A DNA stretch of 64,000 nucleotides from JAVBSX01 sp051660685 (GTDB lineage: Bacteria; Planctomycetota; Planctomycetia; Pirellulales; Thermoguttaceae), in NCBI GenBank assembly GCA_051660685.1, contig JBOFQB010000111.1:8687-72686 (forward strand), given 5' to 3'. Shown piece by piece: positions 31,810 through 41,003 of the stretch. The position numbers were made by a program, and so were the translations under genes. Every line of letters starts with the position of its first letter. Position 1 is the first letter of the stretch. The notes beneath the pieces are model-generated. The model saw only the letters and a program-made list of their open reading frames with translations. It was not told the DNA's origin and made no database searches.

Positions 31810-34371
31810 CTATCTCTGCAACCGGGAGAGAAACTTCTGTTGATGTTTTGCTCGATAATCCAACAATCGATAAGTGATTATTTTCACCCAATCGCAGAAA
31901 AACATCGCAATGAGGTTGTATCCCCAGACAACACCGACGAGGGTCCAGGGTAAGGGGGGGACCAACCAACCGAATCCCGACATGAGAGCAGCAAAAATCT
32001 GGGTTCCAACAATTGCCGAAAGTAGTATCCAACTGGGATAAGGTCGGAAAAAGAAACAGGACGGATTGCGTGTGACAAACAGCAAAAGATGTCCCCCAAC
32101 AACAAGTTGCAAAAACGTCATTGTCTGCAACATATCAACGGTCATTTCAACACCAAAGAAGGTTCCTTTGGATTGAATGACGTATAAACCGATACAGAAC
32201 AGCAATAAGGTTTGGAGGAGCGAGAACAAACCGAGGACGGAGGAGACGCAAAGAACCCGGCCCATTTTCCAACGAAGGGGTTTCTGCGAAATCGGCGTAT
32301 TATCATACGCAATACTCATAATCGGAATATCATCCAACAGGGCAAGAGCAATAATCATGATTGCGGTTAGAGGAATGACTTTGGGAAAGAGAATGACACA
32401 GAGGACGACGAAGACCATGATGTCCAGACTCATTGCGATTCGATACAGAACGTAACTTTTCATTCGCTCAAAAATCTGTCGGGCCGTTGTAATCGCCCGA
32501 ATAATAACGCTCAATCCCGGTTCCGTCAAAATCAATGCGGCTGCTGCGCGAGCTGCATCTGTTGCTCCTGAAACCGCAATCCCAGCATCCGCCTGTTTCA
32601 GCGCGGGCGCATCATTCACTCCATCTCCCGTCATTGCAACAATATGACCTCGTTTTTGCAACGCTTTGACAATACCATACTTGTGTTCGGGGAAAACACG
32701 GCCAAATCCGTCCGCCCTCTCAATTAACTCCGCCGTTGCATCCGAAATATGATCGACATCTTTACTGGTAAAAACATCCGTCGCTTTCAAAATATGCGTC
32801 CCCATTCCCAATCGCCCGGAGATTTCCGACGCAATCGCAATATCATCCCCCGTCACCATTTTAACACTCAGCCCCTGTTCCTTCGCTTGAGCAATCGTTT
32901 CCGCCGAATCATCTCGCGGGGGATCAAACATCGGCAATAATCCGAGCAATTCCCAACTCTTCCCTTCATCTGAACTTCGCGCAACCCCCAATGTTCGGTA
33001 TCCCTTGCCCGCAAATTCATTGACAATTTCTGCGACTTTCTTTTTCGTTTCCTCATCAAGGGTACTCATTTCCACAATCACCTGAGGAGCCCCTTTCGTG
33101 AAACACCAACTCTTTCCGTCCGGTCCCCTCACCGTACTTTCTGTCCGTTTCGTAACCGGATCAAAAGGTACATACTTCGTCATTTGATATTGATTGAGAA
33201 CCGATTTGTCGTTCAGCCCTTTCAAAACCGTCAAATCAATTGCATCATCACTGTTCTGCTTGCTCGCAAGAGCACCTGCCAAAATACACTCCTGAGCATC
33301 CTGCGTCCCAAAAAGTTGCGGTTCACCCAATGTCAACTGATTCTTCGTCAAGGTTCCCGTTTTATCTGAACATAAAATGTCAACACCGGCAATTTCCTCA
33401 ATCGATTGCAATCGAGCGACAATTGCTTTGTAACGCGACATGGTAAGAGCGCCGAGTGCTAATGCAATGGAAAGAACAGCCGGCATTGCAACGGGAATGG
33501 ATGCAACGGCGAGAATGAGGACGAATTTAACCAGTTCAAGCACTTTATGAACGGTAATACCTCCTGTTGAAGCATCATCGCGGAAAAGAACAACGAGACT
33601 CATGATCACGCAGAGAATCGCCGCCATAATAATGAGAAAGTTCCCAACTCGCAAAACGGTTTGTTGAAAATGAGAAACATTTCCTGCCGATCCAACCAGT
33701 TTGGCGGTTTTGCCGAAAAACGAATAAACACCTGTTGCGGTTACGATTGCATTCATTTCCCCTTGTTTGACAATGGAGCCGGAATAGGCGACATCGCCGA
33801 TTTTTTTACTGACGGGGAGAGATTCCCCGGTTAAGGCGGACTGATCGGCACTCAGGTATTCCCCAGAAATCAATTTGACATCAGCGGGAATGACATCACC
33901 AAGTTTCAGGAGAATGACATCGCCCGGGACTAGGGTGTCGGCGTTGATCTGTATCCACTTTCCATCTCGCAACGCTTTTGCTTTAAGGGCGAGACCTTTT
34001 TTAAGAGCAGCGAGCGCATTTCCGGCTTTGTGTTCTTCCCAAAAACCAATCAGGGCGTTAAAAAGCAAAAGAGCGGTTATGACGATGAAGTCGCGGACAT
34101 CTCCGGCGATAATGGAGAGGATTGCAGCTGCTTCGATCATCCAAGGAATGGGTCCCCAGAACATTTCGAGAAACTGCATGAGCGCACTTTGTTTTTTCTC
34201 TTCAAGGGCGTTTTTGCCGCATTGTGTCAGACGTTGGGCTGCTTCGGTCGTACTCAACCCCTGATCGGTCGTCGATAATTGCGCATAAACCTCATTGAGC
34301 GGTATTTTTCCAACCGCTTCTGAATCGAGCATGTAGGGAACGTTTTGCGTTTTATTGATGTTACCTGACAT
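31810..34371 (-). CDS. P-type (P3A) plasma-membrane proton ATPase
   Basis: This ATPase exports protons at the cost of ATP, setting membrane potential and cytoplasmic pH. The 853-residue protein has the A-domain ADQSALTGESLPVS, the M4 motif SIPVAMPAVLS, phosphorylation site CSDKTGTLTKNQL, ATP-binding TKGAPQVI, MVTGDDIAIA, MTGDGVNDAPALKQADAGIAV, and ALALLDDIPIMSIAYDN in M6. The last is characteristic of plant/fungal/archaeal H+-ATPases (P3A) rather than metal or Ca2+ pumps. Length matches short bacterial and archaeal versions without the plant C-terminal regulatory tail. ATG 34371 is preferred (AAAGGA upstream); the frame starts at 34389. It is the first of a minus-strand group with a permease and PPK2 upstream. 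Confidence 0.93.
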   Translation of the reverse strand: MSGNINKTQNVPYMLDSEAVGKIPLNEVYAQLSTTDQGLSTTEAAQRLTQCGKNALEEKKQSALMQFLEMFWGPIPWMIEAAAILSIIAGDVRDFIVITALLLFNALIGFWEEHKAGNALAALKKGLALKAKALRDGKWIQINADTLVPGDVILLKLGDVIPADVKLISGEYLSADQSALTGESLPVSKKIGDVAYSGSIVKQGEMNAIVTATGVYSFFGKTAKLVGSAGNVSHFQQTVLRVGNFLIIMAAILCVIMSLVVLFRDDASTGGITVHKVLELVKFVLILAVASIPVAMPAVLSIALALGALTMSRYKAIVARLQSIEEIAGVDILCSDKTGTLTKNQLTLGEPQLFGTQDAQECILAGALASKQNSDDAIDLTVLKGLNDKSVLNQYQMTKYVPFDPVTKRTESTVRGPDGKSWCFTKGAPQVIVEMSTLDEETKKKVAEIVNEFAGKGYRTLGVARSSDEGKSWELLGLLPMFDPPRDDSAETIAQAKEQGLSVKMVTGDDIAIASEISGRLGMGTHILKATDVFTSKDVDHISDATAELIERADGFGRVFPEHKYGIVKALQKRGHIVAMTGDGVNDAPALKQADAGIAVSGATDAARAAAALILTEPGLSVIIRAITTARQIFERMKSYVLYRIAMSLDIMVFVVLCVILFPKVIPLTAIMIIALALLDDIPIMSIAYDNTPISQKPLRWKMGRVLCVSSVLGLFSLLQTLLLFCIGLYVIQSKGTFFGVEMTVDMLQTMTFLQLVVGGHLLLFVTRNPSCFFFRPYPSWILLSAIVGTQIFAALMSGFGWLVPPLPWTLVGVVWGYNLIAMFFCDWVKIITYRLLDYRAKHQQKFLSRLQR

Positions 34372-34420
34372 AAATCGTCCTTTCACCATTTGAATAAAAG
34401 TACGCGGTTATACAACTTTT

Positions 34421-34606
34421 GTAGTCCTGTAGGGACGACCTAATTGTAGCCCGGGGTGAAGGGAGCATAAGCGACCGCAACCCCGGGTTATGCGGGCCCC
34501 CCAACAAAACAAGCTCCGCTAGGAGCGACCTAATGTTTAGCCGCGATACAACGTATCGCGCGTTCTGGACTTTCAATACGCGCGGAACGTTGTTCCTCGG
34601 CTAAAC
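34421..34606. repeat. C-A-C-B module string
   Basis: Modules follow in the order GTAGTCCTGTAGGGACGACC, GTAGCCCGGGGTG...AACCCCGGGTTA, AGCTCCGCTAGGAGCGACC and then a B module (34535-34606). It equals the half-palindrome seen at 10508-10797. It lies between the ATPase start and the permease stop, so these genes are unlikely to be a simple operon unless the transcript reads through. Confidence 0.9.
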
Positions 34607-34619
34607 GACCTTCTACCTT

Positions 34620-35918
34620 CTATCCTGCAAACAGACGGATCCAACCGAGCAGAATCAGCATGGAGAGAACCGTTACAGGAGCTCCGTATTTAAGGAATTC
34701 CCAAAAAGTGATTCGCAAGTTGAAACTTTCGGCACATTGAACCGTTATGATATTGGCCAAACTGCCGATAATGAGCAGATTTCCGGCAAAAGCGTTGGAA
34801 AGAGCTAAAGCGTAACAATTCAACGGTTCCGACATGTCCATAACCTTGACAAGAAGCATCACGGCTGCTGAATTGTTAATGCAATTGCTTAAAACTCCTG
34901 AAAGGAGGGTCAGTTGAATCGGATCGTTCACGTCAATATGGTGTCGTCCGAGAAATTCCAACAGACGTTGGGCCAAACCGGATTGGACAAAGGTCCCGAC
35001 GACGACGAAAAGGGAGATGAAAAGGACGAGCAATTGCCAATTGACCAATTGGAGAACGCGACGACTGGAGAGTCTATGACTACAAAGGAGCAGACCGGCT
35101 CCTGTTAAGGCAACGAGATAATGGGGGACGGAACTGGAAACGAAGAGAATGACTAGGATGAAAAGGATGCCGGTTCCCTTGATTGTCCGCCAATAATTAA
35201 AGGGGAGTTCGATCACGGGGGTCGAACCGACCGGGGTTGCGTCTGTACTGTTTTCCTGTTCAGCAACGCATTGAACTTGCCGGAATTTCTTATGTCCGAT
35301 CCAATAAACAATGATGTAGCAAAGGAGGAGGGAAAGTAGGACGGGGAGAGAAGCGAAAAGCATGTAGGGACCGAATGAGATGTGACCGAGTTGACCGACC
35401 AGAACATTTTGCGCGTTTCCGATAATGGTCAGCGCACAACCAATGTTAGATGCAAGGGCGAGCGCAATCAGGAAGGGGATTGGGTTAAGGTTTTTCTGAA
35501 GAAGAGAGGAGGTAATAACCGGCGCAACGGCGATTACGACGACATCATTATTGAGAAAAGCTGAGAGCAGACCTCCCAACGCGATCAGGACCGCGAGAAA
35601 GAGGGCGGGACGGTTGAGGAGGGGGTCCAGAATCGTGTTAGCGATCCAACGATAGAAACCGGCGAAATGCAATTGTGCGGCGATCACCATAAGGGCGAAC
35701 AGGAGAAGGATGGACGCCATATCGACGGATTCGACCGCTTGGGGCAAGGTGATACATCCAAGAGCGAGCATTCCGATTGCCCCTAAAAGGGCAATCCCGG
35801 TTCGATCCAGTTTCAGAAAAAACCAATGACCGACTGCCAATCCGAAATAGGTTATAAGGAAGACAATCAGGGTGATAATTTCCGTGTTGCTCAATTCCGT
35901 CGGGGATAAAGGAGTCAT
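34620..35918 (-). CDS. ArsB/NhaD-type ion transporter
   Basis: The 432-residue protein has about ten to twelve transmembrane helices and belongs to the ion-transporter (IT) superfamily that includes ArsB, NhaD and CitM/SLC13 permeases. Symmetric inverted motifs are visible: SAFLNNDVVVIAVAPV in the first half with GCALTIIGNAQNVLVG, and SGVLSNCINNSAAVML in the second half with AFAGNLLIIGSLANII. The charged loop between halves (about 205-235) is cytoplasmic. Substrate could be Na+/H+ exchange, arsenite or a dicarboxylate; position next to a proton pump makes a proton-coupled ion role plausible but unproven. It is 42 bases downstream of the PPK2 gene. Confidence 0.8.
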   Translation of the reverse strand: MTPLSPTELSNTEIITLIVFLITYFGLAVGHWFFLKLDRTGIALLGAIGMLALGCITLPQAVESVDMASILLLFALMVIAAQLHFAGFYRWIANTILDPLLNRPALFLAVLIALGGLLSAFLNNDVVVIAVAPVITSSLLQKNLNPIPFLIALALASNIGCALTIIGNAQNVLVGQLGHISFGPYMLFASLPVLLSLLLCYIIVYWIGHKKFRQVQCVAEQENSTDATPVGSTPVIELPFNYWRTIKGTGILFILVILFVSSSVPHYLVALTGAGLLLCSHRLSSRRVLQLVNWQLLVLFISLFVVVGTFVQSGLAQRLLEFLGRHHIDVNDPIQLTLLSGVLSNCINNSAAVMLLVKVMDMSEPLNCYALALSNAFAGNLLIIGSLANIITVQCAESFNLRITFWEFLKYGAPVTVLSMLILLGWIRLFAG

Positions 35919-35960
35919 CTTCGACCTTGTTGACTTTCTTGTGGTCCTTCCTGCAAAAAA

Positions 35961-37025
35961 TCACGTCTTTTTCCGTCCGGGATTCTTCTTTTTTTTATCC
36001 TTGCAACATTTTTCTGATTTTGTTGAACAATCACATTGATTGGGGGGACAGGAACAATCATTCCGGGAAGGATCGCAACACGTTGGGGCGTTTCCGGCTT
36101 CTTCATCTGCCCTATTTTCATCTTCTTTTGTGAGGGACTTTGTTGCAGAATGAAGTGAATGAGCGGAATGATTGGATTGGGAGGAGTCTTGTTGTTGCAC
36201 ATCCTGATGATAGAGCCGACGAATTTCCTCAATGTTGACGGTTGCAGGAGGAAGGGCCGGATTCATTTTTTCAAACGTTTCAACAAGAATTTTTGATATG
36301 GCGTAATTGCGGAATTTTTTGTTGTTGGAAGGGATCACAAACCAGGGTGCATGTTCGGTCGAACAAACGCCAATTGCTTCACCAAATGCTTCCATGTAAT
36401 CATCCCAGTATTCCCGTTCCCTATAATCACTATCCGAAATTTTCCAGTGTTTCGCCGGATCATCAAGACGGGAACCAAATCGTTTTAATTGTTCCTCCTT
36501 GCTGATATGAAGGAAAAACTTGACAATGGTTGTATTATTGTTGTGCAACAATTTCTCAAAATCGTTGATAGATTCGAGATGTTTTTTCAAGGTTTTTCCG
36601 CGAACATGACCGTGAACGCGACCGGCGAGGACGTCTTCATAATGAGAGCGGTTGAAGATAACGACTTCTCCATGATGAGGGGCAACCCGATGTTCCCGCC
36701 AAAGAAAATCATGGGATGCTTCAAGAGGGGTTGGGACTTTGAAGGATTGCGAGCGACAACCTTGAGGGTTCATTGCCGAAAGAACATTGTTGATTGTCCC
36801 ATCTTTTCCTCCTGCATCAAGGGCTTGTAAGACAATGAGGAGCGACTGTTTATTTTCGGCGTAAAGTTTGTATTGAAAATCGAAAAGTTTTTTGGCATAT
36901 TTCGCCATTTTTTCCTTTAAGATTTCGTGATCGGGACAACCATAATCTTTTTCGTCGGGCGAGAATTTTTTCAGATTGATTTTAACACCGGACGATTTGA
37001 CACAAAACTTATCGTAAAGATTCAT
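35961..37025 (-). CDS. PPK2-family polyphosphate:nucleotide phosphotransferase with Cys-rich tail
   Basis: PPK2 enzymes transfer phosphate between polyphosphate and nucleoside mono- or diphosphates. The 354-residue protein has Walker A LQALDAGGKDGTIN, the PQGC and SFKVPTP segments, Walker B-like VVIFNRSHYEDVL with the lid RVHGHVRG, and DPAKHWKIS...RERE, all typical of the family. The family core ends near residue 285. About 65 further residues form a Ser/His-rich linker and a Cys-rich, Lys-ended tail (CCDPSRNDCSCPPNQCDC...EKCCKDKKKK), which is unusual and may bind metal. ATG 37025 is the better start since the family begins close to YDKFCV. It is upstream of the transporter, suggesting co-transcription. 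Confidence 0.92.
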   Translation of the reverse strand: MNLYDKFCVKSSGVKINLKKFSPDEKDYGCPDHEILKEKMAKYAKKLFDFQYKLYAENKQSLLIVLQALDAGGKDGTINNVLSAMNPQGCRSQSFKVPTPLEASHDFLWREHRVAPHHGEVVIFNRSHYEDVLAGRVHGHVRGKTLKKHLESINDFEKLLHNNNTTIVKFFLHISKEEQLKRFGSRLDDPAKHWKISDSDYREREYWDDYMEAFGEAIGVCSTEHAPWFVIPSNNKKFRNYAISKILVETFEKMNPALPPATVNIEEIRRLYHQDVQQQDSSQSNHSAHSLHSATKSLTKEDENRADEEAGNAPTCCDPSRNDCSCPPNQCDCSTKSEKCCKDKKKKNPGRKKT

Positions 37026-37395
37026 CACTGCTCCTTTGGTCTTTGCTGGTCGGCTCAATCATTTGAAAAAACACCCGTTCATTCGCCAATCCCCCTTTAA
37101 GACCTCGATGTCGTCGTCTTTTCAGGAAAGACCAACTCGCAAATACCTTATTTCGTCGAGTCGGCGTTTTGGAGAATAGAACGATCCGAAGTCCCATGTT
37201 CTCGGCTGAAAATCTGTATTTTCGCACAAATTTTGAAAATGGAAATCAAAACCCGATTGACAAGGGGACTTACGCAGTTGCCAAATTATAGACCTGTCAA
37301 CTGAAAATTCAACTGAAAAAAACCAAAAATTGCACAAGAACCGGCTCACAATCCCGGGTTGATCGGATGATACCCCGTTCACCAGCAAAAAACAA

Positions 37396-37530
37396 AGTGT
37401 AGAGGATAGGAGGTAGACAATAGGGAAATGAGAAATGAAGGACAACGGCAAGACGCCGTTTTTTTCAATCATTTGCCCTTCCTCCCTATTCCCCAGTCCT
37501 TCTCCCCAAACCCCTCATTCCTTACCTTCC
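37396..37530. repeat. G-tract, hairpin with T-run, C-tract
   Basis: A purine-rich tract (37396-37433) is followed by hairpin AACGGC-AAGAC-GCCGTT with a T-run (37444-37465) and a C-rich tract (37479-37530). It is the same layout as the G-tract/B/C-tract elements with a simple terminator-like hairpin in the middle. It sits between the GH38 gene end and the PPK2 promoter region. The 510-base gap 37026-37536 otherwise holds no gene I can support. Confidence 0.6.
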
Positions 37531-37536
37531 TCGTAC

Positions 37537-40500
37537 TTATTCGGCTCGAATGACAATCATGTCCAAGGGGTCAATCGTAATGGACCCGGAAATCGTTTCC
37601 AACCTCTCTTCAAGAGGATTCGAGAGATACAAATTCGGTTGATACGATTCACCTTTACTGAAAAAGTCGAGCGAAACGGTTTGTGCAACATCGGTCGGAT
37701 TGTACAGACGGACAAAAAGGCCGGGACCGTAAGGGGAATCCGCCTTTTTGCCCCATTCCCGACACGGTTTGACCCGCGTTATCACCACATTGGCATTGTC
37801 GGGTTTCACCAATTGTGAGGTGATGTCAGATCGTCTCACACTTCGCGCAAAATGCTGCGATTTTGCAGCATCGTATTTTCCAAGATAAGGACGAATTGCG
37901 TAAGAACAGACCAAACGACCATCTTGTCCTGCTTTGTAATTCGTTTCCCAATGATTGTTGCAAACCCAACTGTAAAGCGTTCCGTTGGGGTCAATATGTT
38001 CTCTCCATTGTGACAAATCCTTGTTCCAAGCGTCCGTAAATAAAACGGGCGCAAACTGCATCATCGGAACATCAATCGTAACCCAATCGACACCGAAATC
38101 GTCATTAGCGAGATTACAGAATCGTTGAACACAATAAAAATTCCGGTTTGCGCCCGGGAGTTGGTCCTTTTCAACTTCGACGATTGCCCAAGGTGTGTCA
38201 ACTCTCCATTTTCCGCCCGGAACATTAAAGGGAAAACCGAAAAATGTCCCTTCTGGTTTTCGTTCCATTTGTTTGTCCAGAACATTGGTGATGTAAACGT
38301 AATCGCAATTGTCCCGCAAATAAATGACCCGGGTTAAAGAATCACCATTTGGAACAGGAGATTGGACCCTAAGAACCGCCCCGCCCGGAATCTGTTCGGC
38401 TGAGATCATGACTCCCCCCTCATGTCTTGCCCGATTCCGATTCGCTCGACGTCCAATAATGTAGAGGTAATCGTTCAAACCCGCATTTCCATCATCGCCC
38501 GGATTAACCAGATCGGTCTCAATCCCTTGCCGTTTCAACGAAACAATTGCCCCGGTTTTCGGATCAACTTTTAAGGTCAATAAACCGTTGGAGATGATCC
38601 CTTCTTCTGCGTTTGCAACCGTTTGGTCCGTTGTTGCACCTGAAAGAGAAAGAATCGGTTCTTCAAGAAAACCTTGCAGTTCATCCACATAATACGTCAG
38701 TTTGCCCGCATCTTTGACCGCCCGGTTTGCATACGCCTGTTTGTAATCATCCTGCTGCTTCACAAAATCACTGTCCGGCTCGGAAATACTATTATGCGCC
38801 CCCCAAGTATGTTCGTCATACATGATAATGTCCGTCCAGTTGGAATCAAACAGCCCCAAATGTTCGGGATACAATTTTGGGTTGTTGATCGCCCAAAGTG
38901 TTTCCGCCCAAAGTAACAGGTCTTTTGCCCGACGATTGAGCGCGGTTGCGTCCGAAGTGCTCGCTGCTCCATCTTCCCAATACGGCGTAATGTCCCCTTG
39001 TACAACCGGCAATTCCGAACCATATCGTTTTTCAAAATCCTTCATAAAGGTGCTGTTTCTCGACATCACCAACTTGGGATACAGATACTCCTCGTTCCAT
39101 TCCTTAATCACGTCGGAAAGAACTCGGTTGGGACGACCATTATCCCCCTCGATTCCATATCGAATCGGGAGCATATCATAAGGATATTGTCGGGGTGTAT
39201 CCGTTCGCGCCAACCAATCTTGACCGTCGAGAATACCAAACATCTGTTCCGACGTAATCCGATGTCCTAATTGTTCACGATGAAACTGATGATAACCTGT
39301 ATCGAGAAGATAACAGAGGATTTTTTCTTTCCCGGACGGAGAAACCCAATAAAACGGCTTGTCCCCCCAATAATACAGACGACCAACCCGATGTCCCCCG
39401 TTCGGCCCCATTGTCATGTATTTAATCCCGCATTTCCCCAAAACAGACGCCAATCCCCAAGTGTAACCCGGGACATCGGTTTGCATTGCACTGTCGATTT
39501 CGATGTCATATTTTTTGGCAAAACGAAGTGCTTCACTGAAAAGTTCGAACAGTTCTTCATCGTTGTACATCCCGGTCATTGCTTGTGCATACATTCCGTC
39601 CAGATGCAAATCCTTATTTCGGGCTGCTTTGACAAATGCTTCTTTTTCCGAATCACTTGCCCGCTTAAAGAACTCCTCAACAGCCCACATTCCTTCAGGA
39701 TGAAAGCGGAATTTCGCTTCTTCAGGATAATCTTTCGTCTCCTCAATGTACTTCAGCGCGTCCCGAATTGATTGAACCTGTCGTTCCAACACGGCGACCT
39801 GAGTATGCGTGTATCCAACGTCCAAATGCGTTTGGTGTATGAGATGCACCTCCCATTTTCGTTCAGGTTGCAATTCCGTTTTCGCGTCAATCTTTCGTCC
39901 CTGAACATCAAGAACCACGTTGATTTGCATGGACTTGACCGAATCGGCTTCACTGACAGGAAGGGCAACGGTTGCGAACCGTCCATGTTCTTCGGGGTTC
40001 AACATGAACCGTTGTTTTTGCGTTTCCGAACCTTCTGGAGTGTATTCAACATTTAACCAAGCCGGTTTACTGAGCAGATTACCTTGATAGTCGACCTTGA
40101 TTTTTCGGGCTGCACCATTTGGGTCCCGAAAAATTCCCCGAACAGGTGCAACGCCGATTTCCTCAATTTGGTCCGACATCACCCGGAATTTGATGCAGTC
40201 GTAAAGAAACCAAGAACCGCTAATGCTTGTCAACGTCAACACATTGCGACCGATTTTGACCGCATTTTCGGGAAAAGACACCTTGTAGGACCCCGGTTCG
40301 CTCACTTGAGGATTCGTCAGGTTTTCGTCCGACCTTGCTGTTTGCGAAGTCGGCAATAATTCCGTTTTACCGTTCAGATTCACCTCAAAAACAGGTGCTG
40401 CGCCCGCATGTCCCCAACCTTTTACCAACAATTCATAACCGCTTGTATGTTTAGGCAATTCGGTCAAATCGAAATCAATGGTGAACGTATGAACATCACG

Positions 40501-40752
40501 TCCGCTCCAAATATCAGCGGGACCGGGATGAATGTACGACCAATCGGTTTTGCAACTGACGCAACCGATTTGGGCAACTGGATCCGTTGGAAACACTTTG
40601 CTGAAGTTGGCATATTTGCCCGCAATTGCAAATTCCTTAAAATTCTGATCGTCTTTCCCAATCATCCAAAGGTCAGCACCATAAACAATCGGGCTGCAAA
40701 AAAGGGCGAGAACGACCGCGCAACACCAACAGAACGTGTTCGTCAACTTCAT
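37537..40752 (-). CDS. exported glycoside hydrolase family 38 alpha-mannosidase-like protein
   Basis: GH38 enzymes release alpha-linked mannose with a zinc-assisted retaining mechanism. The 1071-residue protein begins with a signal peptide (MKLTNTFCWCCAVVLALFCSPIVYGA) and a beta-sandwich domain. The GH38 catalytic domain follows: HLIHQTHLDVGYTHTQ (zinc-binding His and Asp), FHPEGMWAVEEFF, DVPGYTWGLASVLGKCGI (catalytic Asp region) and DEHTWGAHNSISEP. A long C-terminal beta region ends in LDMIVIRAE. ATG 40752 has AAGGAAA upstream; the open frame extends to 40869 without family resemblance. Export suggests action on mannan or glycoproteins in the periplasm or outside. Confidence 0.92.
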   Translation of the reverse strand: MKLTNTFCWCCAVVLALFCSPIVYGADLWMIGKDDQNFKEFAIAGKYANFSKVFPTDPVAQIGCVSCKTDWSYIHPGPADIWSGRDVHTFTIDFDLTELPKHTSGYELLVKGWGHAGAAPVFEVNLNGKTELLPTSQTARSDENLTNPQVSEPGSYKVSFPENAVKIGRNVLTLTSISGSWFLYDCIKFRVMSDQIEEIGVAPVRGIFRDPNGAARKIKVDYQGNLLSKPAWLNVEYTPEGSETQKQRFMLNPEEHGRFATVALPVSEADSVKSMQINVVLDVQGRKIDAKTELQPERKWEVHLIHQTHLDVGYTHTQVAVLERQVQSIRDALKYIEETKDYPEEAKFRFHPEGMWAVEEFFKRASDSEKEAFVKAARNKDLHLDGMYAQAMTGMYNDEELFELFSEALRFAKKYDIEIDSAMQTDVPGYTWGLASVLGKCGIKYMTMGPNGGHRVGRLYYWGDKPFYWVSPSGKEKILCYLLDTGYHQFHREQLGHRITSEQMFGILDGQDWLARTDTPRQYPYDMLPIRYGIEGDNGRPNRVLSDVIKEWNEEYLYPKLVMSRNSTFMKDFEKRYGSELPVVQGDITPYWEDGAASTSDATALNRRAKDLLLWAETLWAINNPKLYPEHLGLFDSNWTDIIMYDEHTWGAHNSISEPDSDFVKQQDDYKQAYANRAVKDAGKLTYYVDELQGFLEEPILSLSGATTDQTVANAEEGIISNGLLTLKVDPKTGAIVSLKRQGIETDLVNPGDDGNAGLNDYLYIIGRRANRNRARHEGGVMISAEQIPGGAVLRVQSPVPNGDSLTRVIYLRDNCDYVYITNVLDKQMERKPEGTFFGFPFNVPGGKWRVDTPWAIVEVEKDQLPGANRNFYCVQRFCNLANDDFGVDWVTIDVPMMQFAPVLFTDAWNKDLSQWREHIDPNGTLYSWVCNNHWETNYKAGQDGRLVCSYAIRPYLGKYDAAKSQHFARSVRRSDITSQLVKPDNANVVITRVKPCREWGKKADSPYGPGLFVRLYNPTDVAQTVSLDFFSKGESYQPNLYLSNPLEERLETISGSITIDPLDMIVIRAE

Positions 40753-41003
40753 ATCGATTTCCTTTGTGAATACAGAAAAGAGAGGGATACTGAAAACAAC
40801 AGGCACTTCGGACATCTTAAAACCACATCCCACTTGACCGCAAACACCGTAAACGATGTTATTCGGCAAGACGAGGAGTCATTTTGGGAGTTCCCAAGCA
40901 CGCTCAGTATAGCAGAACAGTCCTCTGATTGCATTATGGAGAAGCAAAGCGACAAAAAATTTTTTTGAGGGGAAGTTGGGGGAAAGGAGTTTCAGAAGAA
41001 GAG

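Noticed and set aside
37122..37472. Short ORFs between PPK2 and GH38
   Set aside because: They cover repeat tracts and hairpins, lack start signals and show no recognisable product.
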